Part shown: piece after piece, positions 1-8,813 of the stretch
How positions within the stretch are numbered: the stretch's first letter is position 1
How the letters are laid out: each line of letters opens with the position of its first letter
NCBI GenBank assembly: GCA_028865545.1
Contig: JAGWJY010000005.1
Span: forward strand, 43,787 to 107,786
Reading direction: 5' to 3'
Source: Alphaproteobacteria bacterium
GTDB lineage: Bacteria > Pseudomonadota > Alphaproteobacteria > Micropepsales > Micropepsaceae
DNA length: 64,000 bases
The notes under the pieces: model-generated
Seen by the model: only the letters and a program-made list of their open reading frames with translations
Told to the model about the DNA's origin: nothing
The model's database searches: none
Translations under genes and position numbers: made by a program

Positions 1-188
1 GATTCGGCGATCACGGCGTCCTTTTTCCCCGAAACGGCGGCGATGGCGGTTTCCACGGCTTCTTCGCCGAATTTCTTGGCGCAGCGCTCCACGCCGTCCT
101 GCAGCAATTTGGCGGTATAGGACGTCGCGGCATCCGCCCCTTTGCGCGCGGCGATGGTGGCGAAAAGCCGGTCCAGATCGTTCGACAT
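1..188 (-). CDS. hisE: Phosphoribosyl-ATP pyrophosphatase, N-terminal part (runs off the left edge)
   Basis: Reverse-strand translation from ATG at 188: [63 protein letters not shown], a HisE N-terminus with the KKFGEEAVE motif. Not in the ORF track because it is partial. Confidence 0.88.
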   Translation of the reverse strand, partial: [62 protein letters not shown]

Positions 189-1855
189 CAATTTCCTCGT
201 TCGTCCAACAGCCGCCGGGCGATGACCTGCGCCTGAATCTCGGCCGCGCCTTCGAAAATGTTCAAAATGCGGGCGTCGCACAATATGCGGCTTACCGGAT
301 AGTCGAGCGCAAAGCCATTCCCGCCATGAATCTGCACCGCGCCGTCGGCCGCAGCCCAGGCGATGCGCGCGGCCAGCAGTTTCGCCATGCCGGCCTCGAG
401 GTCGCAGCGCCGGCCCTCGTCCTTTTCACGCGCCGCGAAATAGGCGAGCTGCCGCGCCACCGCGATCTCGACCGCCGTCATCACCAGCTTGTCGGCGACG
501 CGGGGGAATTCGAAGATCATCTTGCCGGATTGCCGGCGCTCCAGTGCGTAACGCAGGCCGCTGTCCAGCGCCGAGGCTGCGACGCCTATGGCGCGCGCCG
601 CCGTCTGAATCCGCGCCGTCTCGAAGGTGCTCATCAGCTGCTTGAAGCCTTGTCCTTCCACGCCGCCGAGCAGATTCTCCGCCGGCACTTCGAAACCGTC
701 GAAGGCGATCTCGTATTCCTTCATGCCGCGATAACCGAGCACGGCGATTTCGCCGCCCGTCATGCCGGATACGGGAAACGGGTCGTTGTCGGTGCCCCGC
801 GGCTTTTCCGCAATGAACATGGACAGGCCGCGATAGTCGCCGGTCGCCGGATCGGTGCGCACCAACAGCGCCATCACGTCGGCGCGCGCCGCATGGGTGA
901 TCCAGGTCTTGCTGCCGGTAATCCTATAGACGTCGCCTTGCCGCACCGCGCGCGTGCGCAGACTGCCGAGGTCGGAGCCCGCATCCGGTTCGGTGAAAAC
1001 GGCTGCGGGCAACATCGCGCCGTCGGCAATGCGCGGCAACAAGCGCTCGCGTTGCGCCTTGGTGCCGCCGCTCAGGATGAGTTCGGCGGCAATCTCGGAG
1101 CGCGTTGCCAGACTGCCCACGCCGAGATAGGCGCGCGACAACTCCTCCGACACCACGCACATCGCCGTCTTCGACAGGCCGGCGCCGCCGTAAGCCTGCG
1201 GAATGGTCAATCCGAACACGCCGAGCGCGCTCATCTGCGCCACGATGTCGAGCGGGATGAGTTCGTCCTTCAGATGCCAGCCCTGCGCCTGCGGGGCGAT
1301 CTTCTCCTGCGCGAAGCGGAAAAACTGCCCGCGCACCAGGTTCATCGTGTCGTCGAGTCCCGGGTCGCCCGCCGTCATCGCGCCGGAATGCGCGGACAGA
1401 TGGGCGGCAAGCTCCGCACGCACCGCGGCATGTGTACCCAGAGCGATCAATTCGCCGACCACTTCGCTGCGAAATCCTCTGCGGTCCTCGTCGTCGAGGT
1501 CCAGATCGGACAGTCGCGCAATCTCGCTCTGGCTCATGGGAATGCCGCCGACGATCTGCGCCAGATATTCGCCGAAAGCGATTTGCAGAATCAGGCGCTC
1601 GACATCACCCACGCGGTTCTCGTCCTTCAGGCGGCGCGCCCAACGCGCCATCTGCCGCAGCGCCTCGACATAGGTCGCCAGCCAAGCCAGCGCATGGGCC
1701 GCACGTTGTTCGCGGTCGAGCACATCGCGTACCAGCACGCCGTCCGGCTTCAGACGCTTGCCGATGCGGTCTTTCGCGGCGGCAAGCAAACCTTCACAGG
1801 ACAGCACCGCCTCGTCGCAGCGCGCCAGAAGGTGAGGGGCAAGCATTGTCCGCAT
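188..1855 (-). CDS. Acyl-CoA dehydrogenase family protein
   Basis: 555 aa; FTEPDAGSDLGSLRT, GSKTWITHA, QIHGGNGFALDYPVSRILCDARILNIFEGAAEIQ motifs. Stop overlaps hisE start (ATGA). Confidence 0.9.
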   Translation of the reverse strand: MRTMLAPHLLARCDEAVLSCEGLLAAAKDRIGKRLKPDGVLVRDVLDREQRAAHALAWLATYVEALRQMARWARRLKDENRVGDVERLILQIAFGEYLAQIVGGIPMSQSEIARLSDLDLDDEDRRGFRSEVVGELIALGTHAAVRAELAAHLSAHSGAMTAGDPGLDDTMNLVRGQFFRFAQEKIAPQAQGWHLKDELIPLDIVAQMSALGVFGLTIPQAYGGAGLSKTAMCVVSEELSRAYLGVGSLATRSEIAAELILSGGTKAQRERLLPRIADGAMLPAAVFTEPDAGSDLGSLRTRAVRQGDVYRITGSKTWITHAARADVMALLVRTDPATGDYRGLSMFIAEKPRGTDNDPFPVSGMTGGEIAVLGYRGMKEYEIAFDGFEVPAENLLGGVEGQGFKQLMSTFETARIQTAARAIGVAASALDSGLRYALERRQSGKMIFEFPRVADKLVMTAVEIAVARQLAYFAAREKDEGRRCDLEAGMAKLLAARIAWAAADGAVQIHGGNGFALDYPVSRILCDARILNIFEGAAEIQAQVIARRLLDERGN

Positions 1856-1900
1856 GGCCCCTGAAGCATAGCGGAGTCCGCCGCGCGGCGCACCATTGCG

Positions 1901-3160
1901 TCAATGCACGGCACGGTCGACGGCGTAGCCGTTCTTCCAGATGTCGACGATCGACAGAGTGTCGGCGATGTGCTGCGTCGGGTCGCCGTTCACCAGCAGC
2001 AGGTCGGCGCGGTAGCCCGGCGCCACGCGACCACGCCTGCCGAGATGGAAGATTTCGTCGGGTAAGGCCGTCGCGGCATGCAGCGCTTCCACCGGCGTGA
2101 AGCCGGCGCGCACCAGAATCTGCAGTTCTTCGTGCAGCGCCACGCCATGAGCGCTGCCGGGGTTCGGCGAATCCGTTCCTGCCAGAATCGGCACGCCGGC
2201 CTCGTGCAAGGCGCGCGTGGTGGCGAGCGCGTTGTCGAACCAATGCGGCATCACCCTCTTATCCTTGGCGAGCAGCGTCGTCTTCTGCATCGCCGAGAGA
2301 AACGGCGCGACGCGCGGATCGGCGGCAAGCTTGCCAGCCAGGCCGGTGCCAGCGACACCGGCCCAGATATCGTCGGTCGTCAGCACGAAGATATGATGCG
2401 CCTTGGCCAAGGCGACGAAGCCGGCATCGGCCGGACGGTCGGGAAAAATATGCGCCAGACCGTCGGCGCCGCAGTCGATGGCCTCGCGCGCCATGCTTTC
2501 CTGCTGGGCGTGGACGATCGCCAGCTTGCCGTCCGCATGCGCAGCGGCGATCACGGCGCAGGCCTCGGCGCGCGTCAGCGTCGGCATGCGCTTCGGCGTG
2601 TCGTATTCGGAAAGATCCTCGAGGAAGACCTTGATGTAGTCCGATCCTTCGGCCACGCGGGCATCGATGAACGGTTTGGCGTCGGCAACGCTGGTAACCG
2701 TCGCCACCTTGAAGCCCGGCGGCGCCATTTCCAGCGGTGCCCCGCCTGCCACCGTGGCGCCGAGCCCGGCCGCCCAGGTATCGGCTTCATCGGTCCTGGC
2801 CAGCGACTGGCGCTGCGCCCGCCAGGCTTTGAAATCACGGCTGATGTCGAACATGTCGAGTTCGGTGGTGACGCCGAAGCGCAGCGCGTCTTTCTGTGCG
2901 CCGGGAAAGACATGAACATGGGAGTCGATCAGGCCCGGCAGCAGCGTCTTGCCCGCGCCGTCGACAACGGGCAGGCCAGCCGGAATATGGGCGTTCGCCG
3001 CAGCGGCGGTGATCCGGCCGTCATGGACCACGACATTGGCCCCGGCAATCACCTTGTCGCCGTCGAACACGCGCACATCGCGGATGGCGAAACTGTTGCC
3101 GGCGGCGGCGGCCGCGCCGGTCGTGAGCAGAGCGAGGGCAAAAAGCAGGATCGGGCGCAT
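1901..3160 (-). CDS. Secreted amidohydrolase family protein
   Basis: Signal peptide MRPILLFALALLTTGAAAAAG; GLIDSHVH metal motif, IVHAQQ, AGTDSPNPGSAHG. Start placed at the internal ATG (3160) rather than the ORF start 3217. Confidence 0.85.
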   Translation of the reverse strand: MRPILLFALALLTTGAAAAAGNSFAIRDVRVFDGDKVIAGANVVVHDGRITAAAANAHIPAGLPVVDGAGKTLLPGLIDSHVHVFPGAQKDALRFGVTTELDMFDISRDFKAWRAQRQSLARTDEADTWAAGLGATVAGGAPLEMAPPGFKVATVTSVADAKPFIDARVAEGSDYIKVFLEDLSEYDTPKRMPTLTRAEACAVIAAAHADGKLAIVHAQQESMAREAIDCGADGLAHIFPDRPADAGFVALAKAHHIFVLTTDDIWAGVAGTGLAGKLAADPRVAPFLSAMQKTTLLAKDKRVMPHWFDNALATTRALHEAGVPILAGTDSPNPGSAHGVALHEELQILVRAGFTPVEALHAATALPDEIFHLGRRGRVAPGYRADLLLVNGDPTQHIADTLSIVDIWKNGYAVDRAVH

Positions 3161-3274
3161 GTGCAAGTTCCCAGCAAGGTCGGACGAAGCTTGGGAAGCC
3201 AGGCGGCCGCGAGGCAAGTGCGCATGCGCGGATTTGGTGCAGGCCGTGCCTGGGATGGCGCGAACCGTGCGGAT

Positions 3275-4006
3275 TCAGGTCTCGTCGAAGCCGAGTTTGG
3301 GGCGCACCGCGTCGCGATAGGTGCGGCTGAGCAGCAGCTTGCCGCCATCCGCCAGCAGAACGTCGCTGTCGCCGTTGCGCCGCGCCGCCAGCGAACGGAC
3401 GCGATCGATACGCACGACGATCGAGCGGTGAATGCGGATGAATTCCGCGGGGTCGAGCCGGGCTTCCAGCTCGCCCAGACTGCCGCGGATCAAATGCACT
3501 CTCTTGCCGACGTGAAGGCAGAGATAATGGCCGGCGACGTCGATGTAATCGACCGTTTCCATGTCCACGACGTCGGTGCGCGCGCCATCGCGGATCGCCA
3601 TGCGCCTGACATATCGCGGCGGTTCGGCGGCGGCGCCGGCCTGCAGGCGCAATTGCCGCCGCGCACGGTCCAGCGCCTGTTGAAAGCGCTCATGACCGAA
3701 CGGCTTCACCAGATAGTCGAGCGCATTGACGTCAAAGGCCTGCAGTGCGCGGTCGTCATGTGCCGTCAGGAAGATCACCACGGGACGCCCTTGCGGCGGT
3801 AGCCGCTTGACGACCTCGAAACCGTCGATGTCGGGCAATCCGATATCGAGAAAAACAAGCAGCGGCCTCGTTTCGGCCGCGAGCCGCACCGCGTCTGCGC
3901 CATTGGCCGCTTCACCGACGACCTCGATGTCGCTTTCGCCCACGAGATAACGGCGCACGCGCTCGCGCGCCAGCGCCACGTCATCGACGATCAACGTCCG
4001 GATCAC
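3275..4006 (-). CDS. LytTR-family response regulator
   Basis: Receiver domain (TLIVDDVALARERV, FLDIGLPDIDGFEV, FLTAHDDRALQAFDVNALDYLVKPF) plus LytTR C-terminus (VDYIDVAGHYLCLH, FIRIHRSIVVRIDRV). GTG start at 4006 overlaps the kinase stop by 4 nt. Confidence 0.88.
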   Translation of the reverse strand: MIRTLIVDDVALARERVRRYLVGESDIEVVGEAANGADAVRLAAETRPLLVFLDIGLPDIDGFEVVKRLPPQGRPVVIFLTAHDDRALQAFDVNALDYLVKPFGHERFQQALDRARRQLRLQAGAAAEPPRYVRRMAIRDGARTDVVDMETVDYIDVAGHYLCLHVGKRVHLIRGSLGELEARLDPAEFIRIHRSIVVRIDRVRSLAARRNGDSDVLLADGGKLLLSRTYRDAVRPKLGFDET

Positions 4007-5094
4007 GTCCCGGCCTCGCGGCGCAACGGCAATGTCAGCGTCACGCGGGCGCGGCCGCCGGCGTCCGGCGTGAAGTGCATCTGCTGCGCAGCGCCATAAA
4101 CAACGCACAGCCGCTCGCGCACATTGGCAAGGCCGATGCCTTCGCCTTGCGAGGCCGGCGGCGTGTCCGGCAGATCGTTCTCGATCGACACCGTCAACCG
4201 CCCGTCTGCGGCGCGGGCACTGAGCAGAATATCACCGCCCGCTTTTCGCCGGGCAATGCCATGTACCAGAGCGTTCTCGATCAGCGGCTGCAGGATCATG
4301 CGCGGCAGCAGCGCGTCCCACGCCTCCGCATCGATATCGAACGTGCAGGCCACCGGCATCAGCACGGCGTAGATATCGATGCAGTTCCGCACGAAAGCGA
4401 TCTCGTCCCGCAGCGCGATTTCCTGCGGCCCGTCCTTCAGGGCCAGGCGCAGCAGCGCGCTCAATTCCGTCAACGCCCGGTCGGCGCGCGCCGGGTCCTT
4501 GTAGCCGAGGGCGGAGACCGCATTCAGCGCATTGAACAGGAAATGCGGATTGATCTGCGCCTGCAGCGCCCGCAGCTGCGCCTGCGCCAGCATGTGCTCG
4601 CGCTGGCGGTAGCGCTCGAGATGCGCCAAGGCCTGACCGATACCGACCACCGCGATATAGGTGGGGATGCAGTAGAGCCCGGTGATCGTTGCGCTGTTCA
4701 GCACGACGGCGAGGCTCATGGCGGATTTCGGCAGCACCAACAGCGTGGCCAGCGAGATGCCCAGCACCGTCAGCAACGGGACCGCGACGATTCCGACGGC
4801 GGTATGAATTGCCAGGCTCCGCCCGATCGCGCCTTCCGCGACGGGAAACCGCCGGCCAAGCCGGAACAGCGCCGGCGTCGCCAGCATCCAGGGCACGAAC
4901 AGCAGATAGACGTCGGCCAGAACATTCGGCCAGCGGGCATCGCCGCGCAATGACGACGTCACCATGATCGAGGGCGGAGTCCAGGCGATGGCGATCAGCG
5001 TCCATCCCCCGGCGATGGCAAAGGCCATTCCCAGGGTGCGGCGCCACGGCGGCGGAAGTGCGTGAAACCAGCGGGCAATCATGCCCGCAGCCAT
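4003..5094 (-). CDS. Sensor histidine kinase, LytS/AlgZ (His_kinase) type
   Basis: N-terminal TM segments; QAQINPHFLFNALNAVSAL; MILQPLIENALVHGI; GIGLANVRERL. Confidence 0.88.
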   Translation of the reverse strand: MAAGMIARWFHALPPPWRRTLGMAFAIAGGWTLIAIAWTPPSIMVTSSLRGDARWPNVLADVYLLFVPWMLATPALFRLGRRFPVAEGAIGRSLAIHTAVGIVAVPLLTVLGISLATLLVLPKSAMSLAVVLNSATITGLYCIPTYIAVVGIGQALAHLERYRQREHMLAQAQLRALQAQINPHFLFNALNAVSALGYKDPARADRALTELSALLRLALKDGPQEIALRDEIAFVRNCIDIYAVLMPVACTFDIDAEAWDALLPRMILQPLIENALVHGIARRKAGGDILLSARAADGRLTVSIENDLPDTPPASQGEGIGLANVRERLCVVYGAAQQMHFTPDAGGRARVTLTLPLRREAGT

Positions 5095-5137
5095 AGAGCA
5101 AATTCGCCCGGCCGAAAATCCGTCCGCGCCGACGCCG

Positions 5138-5539
5138 CTATTCCGCGACCGTCACCGTGACGGAAAAAATCTGCGCGGGCGGCTTGTCGGTTTCCCACGG
5201 CCGACGGTAGTCGAGCCTGAGCATGCCCTTGCCGGCGGCGACCGCCAAAAAATCCAACGCCTGCAACTGGGCACCGCCCGGCATGGTGGCGGCGCTCTGC
5301 ACCGACGAGCCTTCGAATTTCAGAAGCGGCGTTGAATCCCCAGCCACGACCCAGGAATAACCGGTTCCCGCCTGCTCTTTCAGAAGCACGCTGAGATGCC
5401 GCCCGACAGCCAGGGTGAACGATTTTCCGGCGTCGGCCTGGTGTATGACGAGAGGATCAGGAGATGCGCCCATCGCTTGGCTACCTGTGGCGAACAGCGC
5501 GGCCATGCACAGCCCAGCGAGAAATTTGTTCGTGTTCAT
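5138..5539 (-). CDS. Chagasin-type (I42 family) peptidase inhibitor, secreted
   Basis: Start ATG at 5539 with GGAGGA upstream; signal peptide; GTGYSW loop, PGGAQLQALDFLAVAAGKGMLRLDYRRPW (RPW loop), C-terminal FSVTVTV strand. Confidence 0.82.
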   Translation of the reverse strand: MNTNKFLAGLCMAALFATGSQAMGASPDPLVIHQADAGKSFTLAVGRHLSVLLKEQAGTGYSWVVAGDSTPLLKFEGSSVQSAATMPGGAQLQALDFLAVAAGKGMLRLDYRRPWETDKPPAQIFSVTVTVAE

Positions 5540-5601
5540 GACGCGTCCTCCGGGACGACTTTCCGCGCAGATTGCGACGAAACTTTGAACTCTCAAGAAA
5601 G

Positions 5602-5625
5602 CCCCCGGAGCTTGCGCTCCGGGGG
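5602..5625 (-). terminator. Perfect 10-bp stem, 4-nt loop hairpin between protease and inhibitor genes
   Basis: CCCCCGGAGC-TTGC-GCTCCGGGGG; on the minus strand followed by CTTTCTT, downstream of the C1 protease stop. Confidence 0.75.
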
Positions 5626-5643
5626 ACAGCATATTTCTACCGA

Positions 5644-6858
5644 TCAATGCTGAATTTGCTGCATGTTCTGCATCGGTTGCACATGTTCCGGTCCCGGATT
5701 CGGAATCGGGATCAATTTATACCTGGCAATGACATCAATGAGCTGGCGTGGAATGACGAACTTGTTGCTCGGCGCCTGCACCCAGGCCGCGTGATAGCCG
5801 ATATTGTTCGAGCCATACGCAATCCAGATATAGCCGCTGAGGCCCCAGCCCGTGCCCCACGAGTTTTTCACCAGCCAGGCATGCTTTACATCGTCCCAAC
5901 CGACGATCGTCACGGCGTGGTTGTAGGCCGTCATCGGTCCCTGGTTGAGAACACCGCCCGTGTAGGCCTGGAAGGCCGGCGTCGCCATCACAGCCACCGC
6001 CAGCGGGCCATGCGCGCACAGCGCCGCCTTGATCTGATCGACGGTCGGAACGGCGCCGCCCGGTGCCACCCAACCCCATGCCACATCCTGATAAAGGCCG
6101 CTGAGCCCGGATGGGCAGGTGGCATCATGTGCCGTGTATGGCAGGGTTCCCGTAGCGACGACCTTGTGAGTCAGCATCCAGTCCCACACCGGCATGTACC
6201 AGCCGCCGCCGCAAGTGCCAGCGCCGGCGCAATCGAGGATGTGCTGCTCCGACGCATTGATCATGACGTTGTTGCGGATGGCATAAGCGGATTCATAGGC
6301 GGCGACCGCCGCGAAATCCCAACAGCTGCCGCAACCGCCCTGATCTTTCACCGGCGTCACCTTGCCAAGCGTCCGCCAGTCGAAGGCCGCTGAGGAGGCA
6401 TGGCAGGCAAGAACAAACGGACCGACGTGGTATTTCATCGCTTCGGCGTCGTAGACTTTTATCGCGTCGGCGGCGAAGGCGTTCTGCTGCGGCGCTTTTT
6501 CCGCGATGCCTGCCGGCTCCTTGGCGCCGGTCAATTGCGCCAAAGAGCGATCCATCGCCGTCGTGTACCCGACGGTGAAGGTCCAGCCTCGTTGTTTGCC
6601 TTCCGCCTGCAAGGCATCGAGGCGCGCCCTGATCTGCGGCGGAGCCATCTTCAGCCGGTTCGCATAGAAGGCTTCCTGCTGGGTGTTGACCTGCGCCTGT
6701 ACGGGCGTCGCCATCATTGTGGAATTCGCCATGCCTTGGGCGCCGGCGTGTCCGGCAGCAAGACAGAAGGCGGCTGCGAAAATTGCTGTCGATACAGCTC
6801 GGCCAGATAACGCAGGCCGAGCGGATGCATACGCGAACACGTGTGTGTTTCTGCGCAT
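5644..6858 (-). CDS. Papain-family (C1) cysteine peptidase, secreted
   Basis: Signal peptide; KDQGGCGSCWDFAA (Gln/Cys), YNHAVTIVGWDD (His), LVKNSWGTGWGLSGYIWIA (Asn) all intact. Confidence 0.92.
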   Translation of the reverse strand: MRRNTHVFAYASARPALSGRAVSTAIFAAAFCLAAGHAGAQGMANSTMMATPVQAQVNTQQEAFYANRLKMAPPQIRARLDALQAEGKQRGWTFTVGYTTAMDRSLAQLTGAKEPAGIAEKAPQQNAFAADAIKVYDAEAMKYHVGPFVLACHASSAAFDWRTLGKVTPVKDQGGCGSCWDFAAVAAYESAYAIRNNVMINASEQHILDCAGAGTCGGGWYMPVWDWMLTHKVVATGTLPYTAHDATCPSGLSGLYQDVAWGWVAPGGAVPTVDQIKAALCAHGPLAVAVMATPAFQAYTGGVLNQGPMTAYNHAVTIVGWDDVKHAWLVKNSWGTGWGLSGYIWIAYGSNNIGYHAAWVQAPSNKFVIPRQLIDVIARYKLIPIPNPGPEHVQPMQNMQQIQH

Positions 6859-7110
6859 CGGCGCTCTCCTTTGTTGACGCCGTTAAGATTACTCTCGCCA
6901 GCAAGTTGTCACAATGTCGCAGTTGTGAATGTTCGATGCCGTCATAGTATTGATAGTCAATATCAAATATTACGATTCCGACATTCAAATATTGTGGAAT
7001 TTACATATCAAACAATTACTTGCAGATATTTTGCAGCACCGACCGTGCCGCCGTTATGCGCGGCTTCCTGTCGAAAAACCGCGATCCGGTGCTTTATCGG
7101 AAGGCGGATG

Positions 7111-7587
7111 TTACTTCGGTGCGGGATTCATCGTGCCCATATCGGCCGCCAGCTTCCACTCGCCCTCGGCATCCTTCTTCCAAACCGTCAGATAATGCCC
7201 GCTGGCCTTGGGGCGCACGCCGTTTTCATTTGGCGCACCGACGAAGGTCCACACACCGTCGGTCCAGCCCACGGTTGCGTCCGCGGAGACATCCGCATGC
7301 TCAGGCGACCAGCTCAGCACATTGGCCGCGGGATCGCCGTTGCCATGCTCGGCGAAGCGTTTCGCCGCCGCCTCTTTGCCGTAGATCGGCGGCTCGGTGC
7401 CGATGCCGAAGATGCGGCCGTCATCGGCCATGTAGAAGAGAAACGCCGCGTTCGACCCCTTGGCGATCGACATGGCCGAAAAGGCTCTGTCGGTATTCAT
7501 CAGGTCTTCCGTCGGTCCGGCGAAAGACTGCGATAAGGAAGACGTTGCGGCAAGAATCAAAACGAACACAAATCGGCGTGTACGCAT
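7111..7587 (-). CDS. Secreted DUF4440/NTF2-like (SnoaL-like) protein
   Basis: MRTRRFVFVLILAATSSLSQSFA signal peptide; DLMNTDRAFSAMSIAKGSNAAFLFYMADDGRIF... HYLTVWKKDAEGEWKLAADMGTMNP. Confidence 0.7.
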   Translation of the reverse strand: MRTRRFVFVLILAATSSLSQSFAGPTEDLMNTDRAFSAMSIAKGSNAAFLFYMADDGRIFGIGTEPPIYGKEAAAKRFAEHGNGDPAANVLSWSPEHADVSADATVGWTDGVWTFVGAPNENGVRPKASGHYLTVWKKDAEGEWKLAADMGTMNPAPK

Positions 7588-7708
7588 CTGCAATTCTCCC
7601 CAATTGTGGCGGGCCTGCCGCATTCCGTCCTCAAAACCGACGCGAAACGGTTTGTTTACTATATGGCGAGGGTTCCGGTTTCGCGAGAGGAAACGATGGG
7701 GGAATGCC

Positions 7709-8800
7709 ATGATCGCCTATTACAAACCACGCGATGAATCTGCGCCCGCGAAACGGCAGGCGCTTTCCCACGATCTGTTCAATGGTTTGAGTCCCAAGGA
7801 GTTCGACGAGGAAGCCAAGGCGCTGCGTGACGCCGAAGCCATGACGCCGGCGGTGCGCGCGCGCCTGAAGGCGCAATTGATCGAGCGGTTGAAAACGCCG
7901 GTGGACGAGCCGAGCTGGGGTCCCGACTGGGTGAAACGCGGCGAACGCGTTGCCGCCAGGAGCCGCAGAGATAAAGGCGTGGTCGGGAAGATACTCACCT
8001 TCGCTGGAAAGAAGAAAGAGGAAGACGAAACGCCGAAGGGAGCGTTGAGCGAGGAGGAAGCCGACGACGCGGCGATCATCTCCCGAAACATGGAAAAGAG
8101 CCGTCAGGTTTCGCATTATAAGCCGCTTTATGCGGCCGCCGCGGCTCTCGCCCTCGGCATTTTGTTCATCGCCATGTTCGTCGACTATCACATCATCCGC
8201 GAAGTTTGGACGCGCGCCCTGTCCAACGAGTTCATGGTGGTGCCGCCGGCGTTGCAGTCCTCGGTGGTGTTCAAGAGCCTGCAAGTGATCTTCGCGGTGC
8301 TGATCGTGCACTTCATGCTGAAGATCACCGGCGCCTATGGCCGCAACACGATGATTGCCGCAGCCTTCGTCATGGCGATCGTGATGATCGGCGGTCTGGG
8401 CTATCTGGTCGCCTACAACAACATGCTCGGCGGCACGTCGACGACGCTGGAACAGCGGCAGATCTCGGCGCCGCAGTCCAATTCGATCGATGCGCTTTTC
8501 AACCCCGGCGTCCAGCGTATCGCGGCGACGCAGCCCGAGGTCTCTACGGCGGGCGCGGCCGACGGCGTTTCGCTCGGCCTGCCGAAATTGTCCCAGAAAT
8601 CGCTGGCTGACGCCGATTCCTGGTTTTGGCTCGCCTTCGCCAGCGTGATATTCTTCATCGTCACCACGGTGGCGGCGTTGTATATGCAGATCGTCGAGAA
8701 CAACATCCGCAATTATCACATCTCGCACGACTACAAGCATCGCCAGAAGCAGTTCGCGCAGCTTCACCTGCTCGAACTGGCCGATCAGAAGGTGTCCTAG
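7709..8800 (+). CDS. Multi-pass membrane protein of unknown function
   Basis: ATG at 7709; charged ~130-aa N-terminal cytosolic region then several hydrophobic segments (YAAAAALALGILFIAMFV, VIFAVLIVHFMLKI, MIAAAFVMAIVMIGGLGYLV, FWLAFASVIFFIVTTVAALYM). Confidence 0.8.
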   Translation: MIAYYKPRDESAPAKRQALSHDLFNGLSPKEFDEEAKALRDAEAMTPAVRARLKAQLIERLKTPVDEPSWGPDWVKRGERVAARSRRDKGVVGKILTFAGKKKEEDETPKGALSEEEADDAAIISRNMEKSRQVSHYKPLYAAAAALALGILFIAMFVDYHIIREVWTRALSNEFMVVPPALQSSVVFKSLQVIFAVLIVHFMLKITGAYGRNTMIAAAFVMAIVMIGGLGYLVAYNNMLGGTSTTLEQRQISAPQSNSIDALFNPGVQRIAATQPEVSTAGAADGVSLGLPKLSQKSLADADSWFWLAFASVIFFIVTTVAALYMQIVENNIRNYHISHDYKHRQKQFAQLHLLELADQKVS

Positions 8801-8813
8801 GAACGGGGAAACG

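Noticed and set aside
326-1864. 512-aa plus-strand ORF
   Set aside because: Antisense shadow of the acyl-CoA dehydrogenase; Arg/His/Gln/Ala-rich with no domain signal, typical of high-GC codon bias.
2078-3802. 574-aa plus-strand ORF
   Set aside because: Antisense to the amidohydrolase and LytTR regulator; shadow ORF composition.
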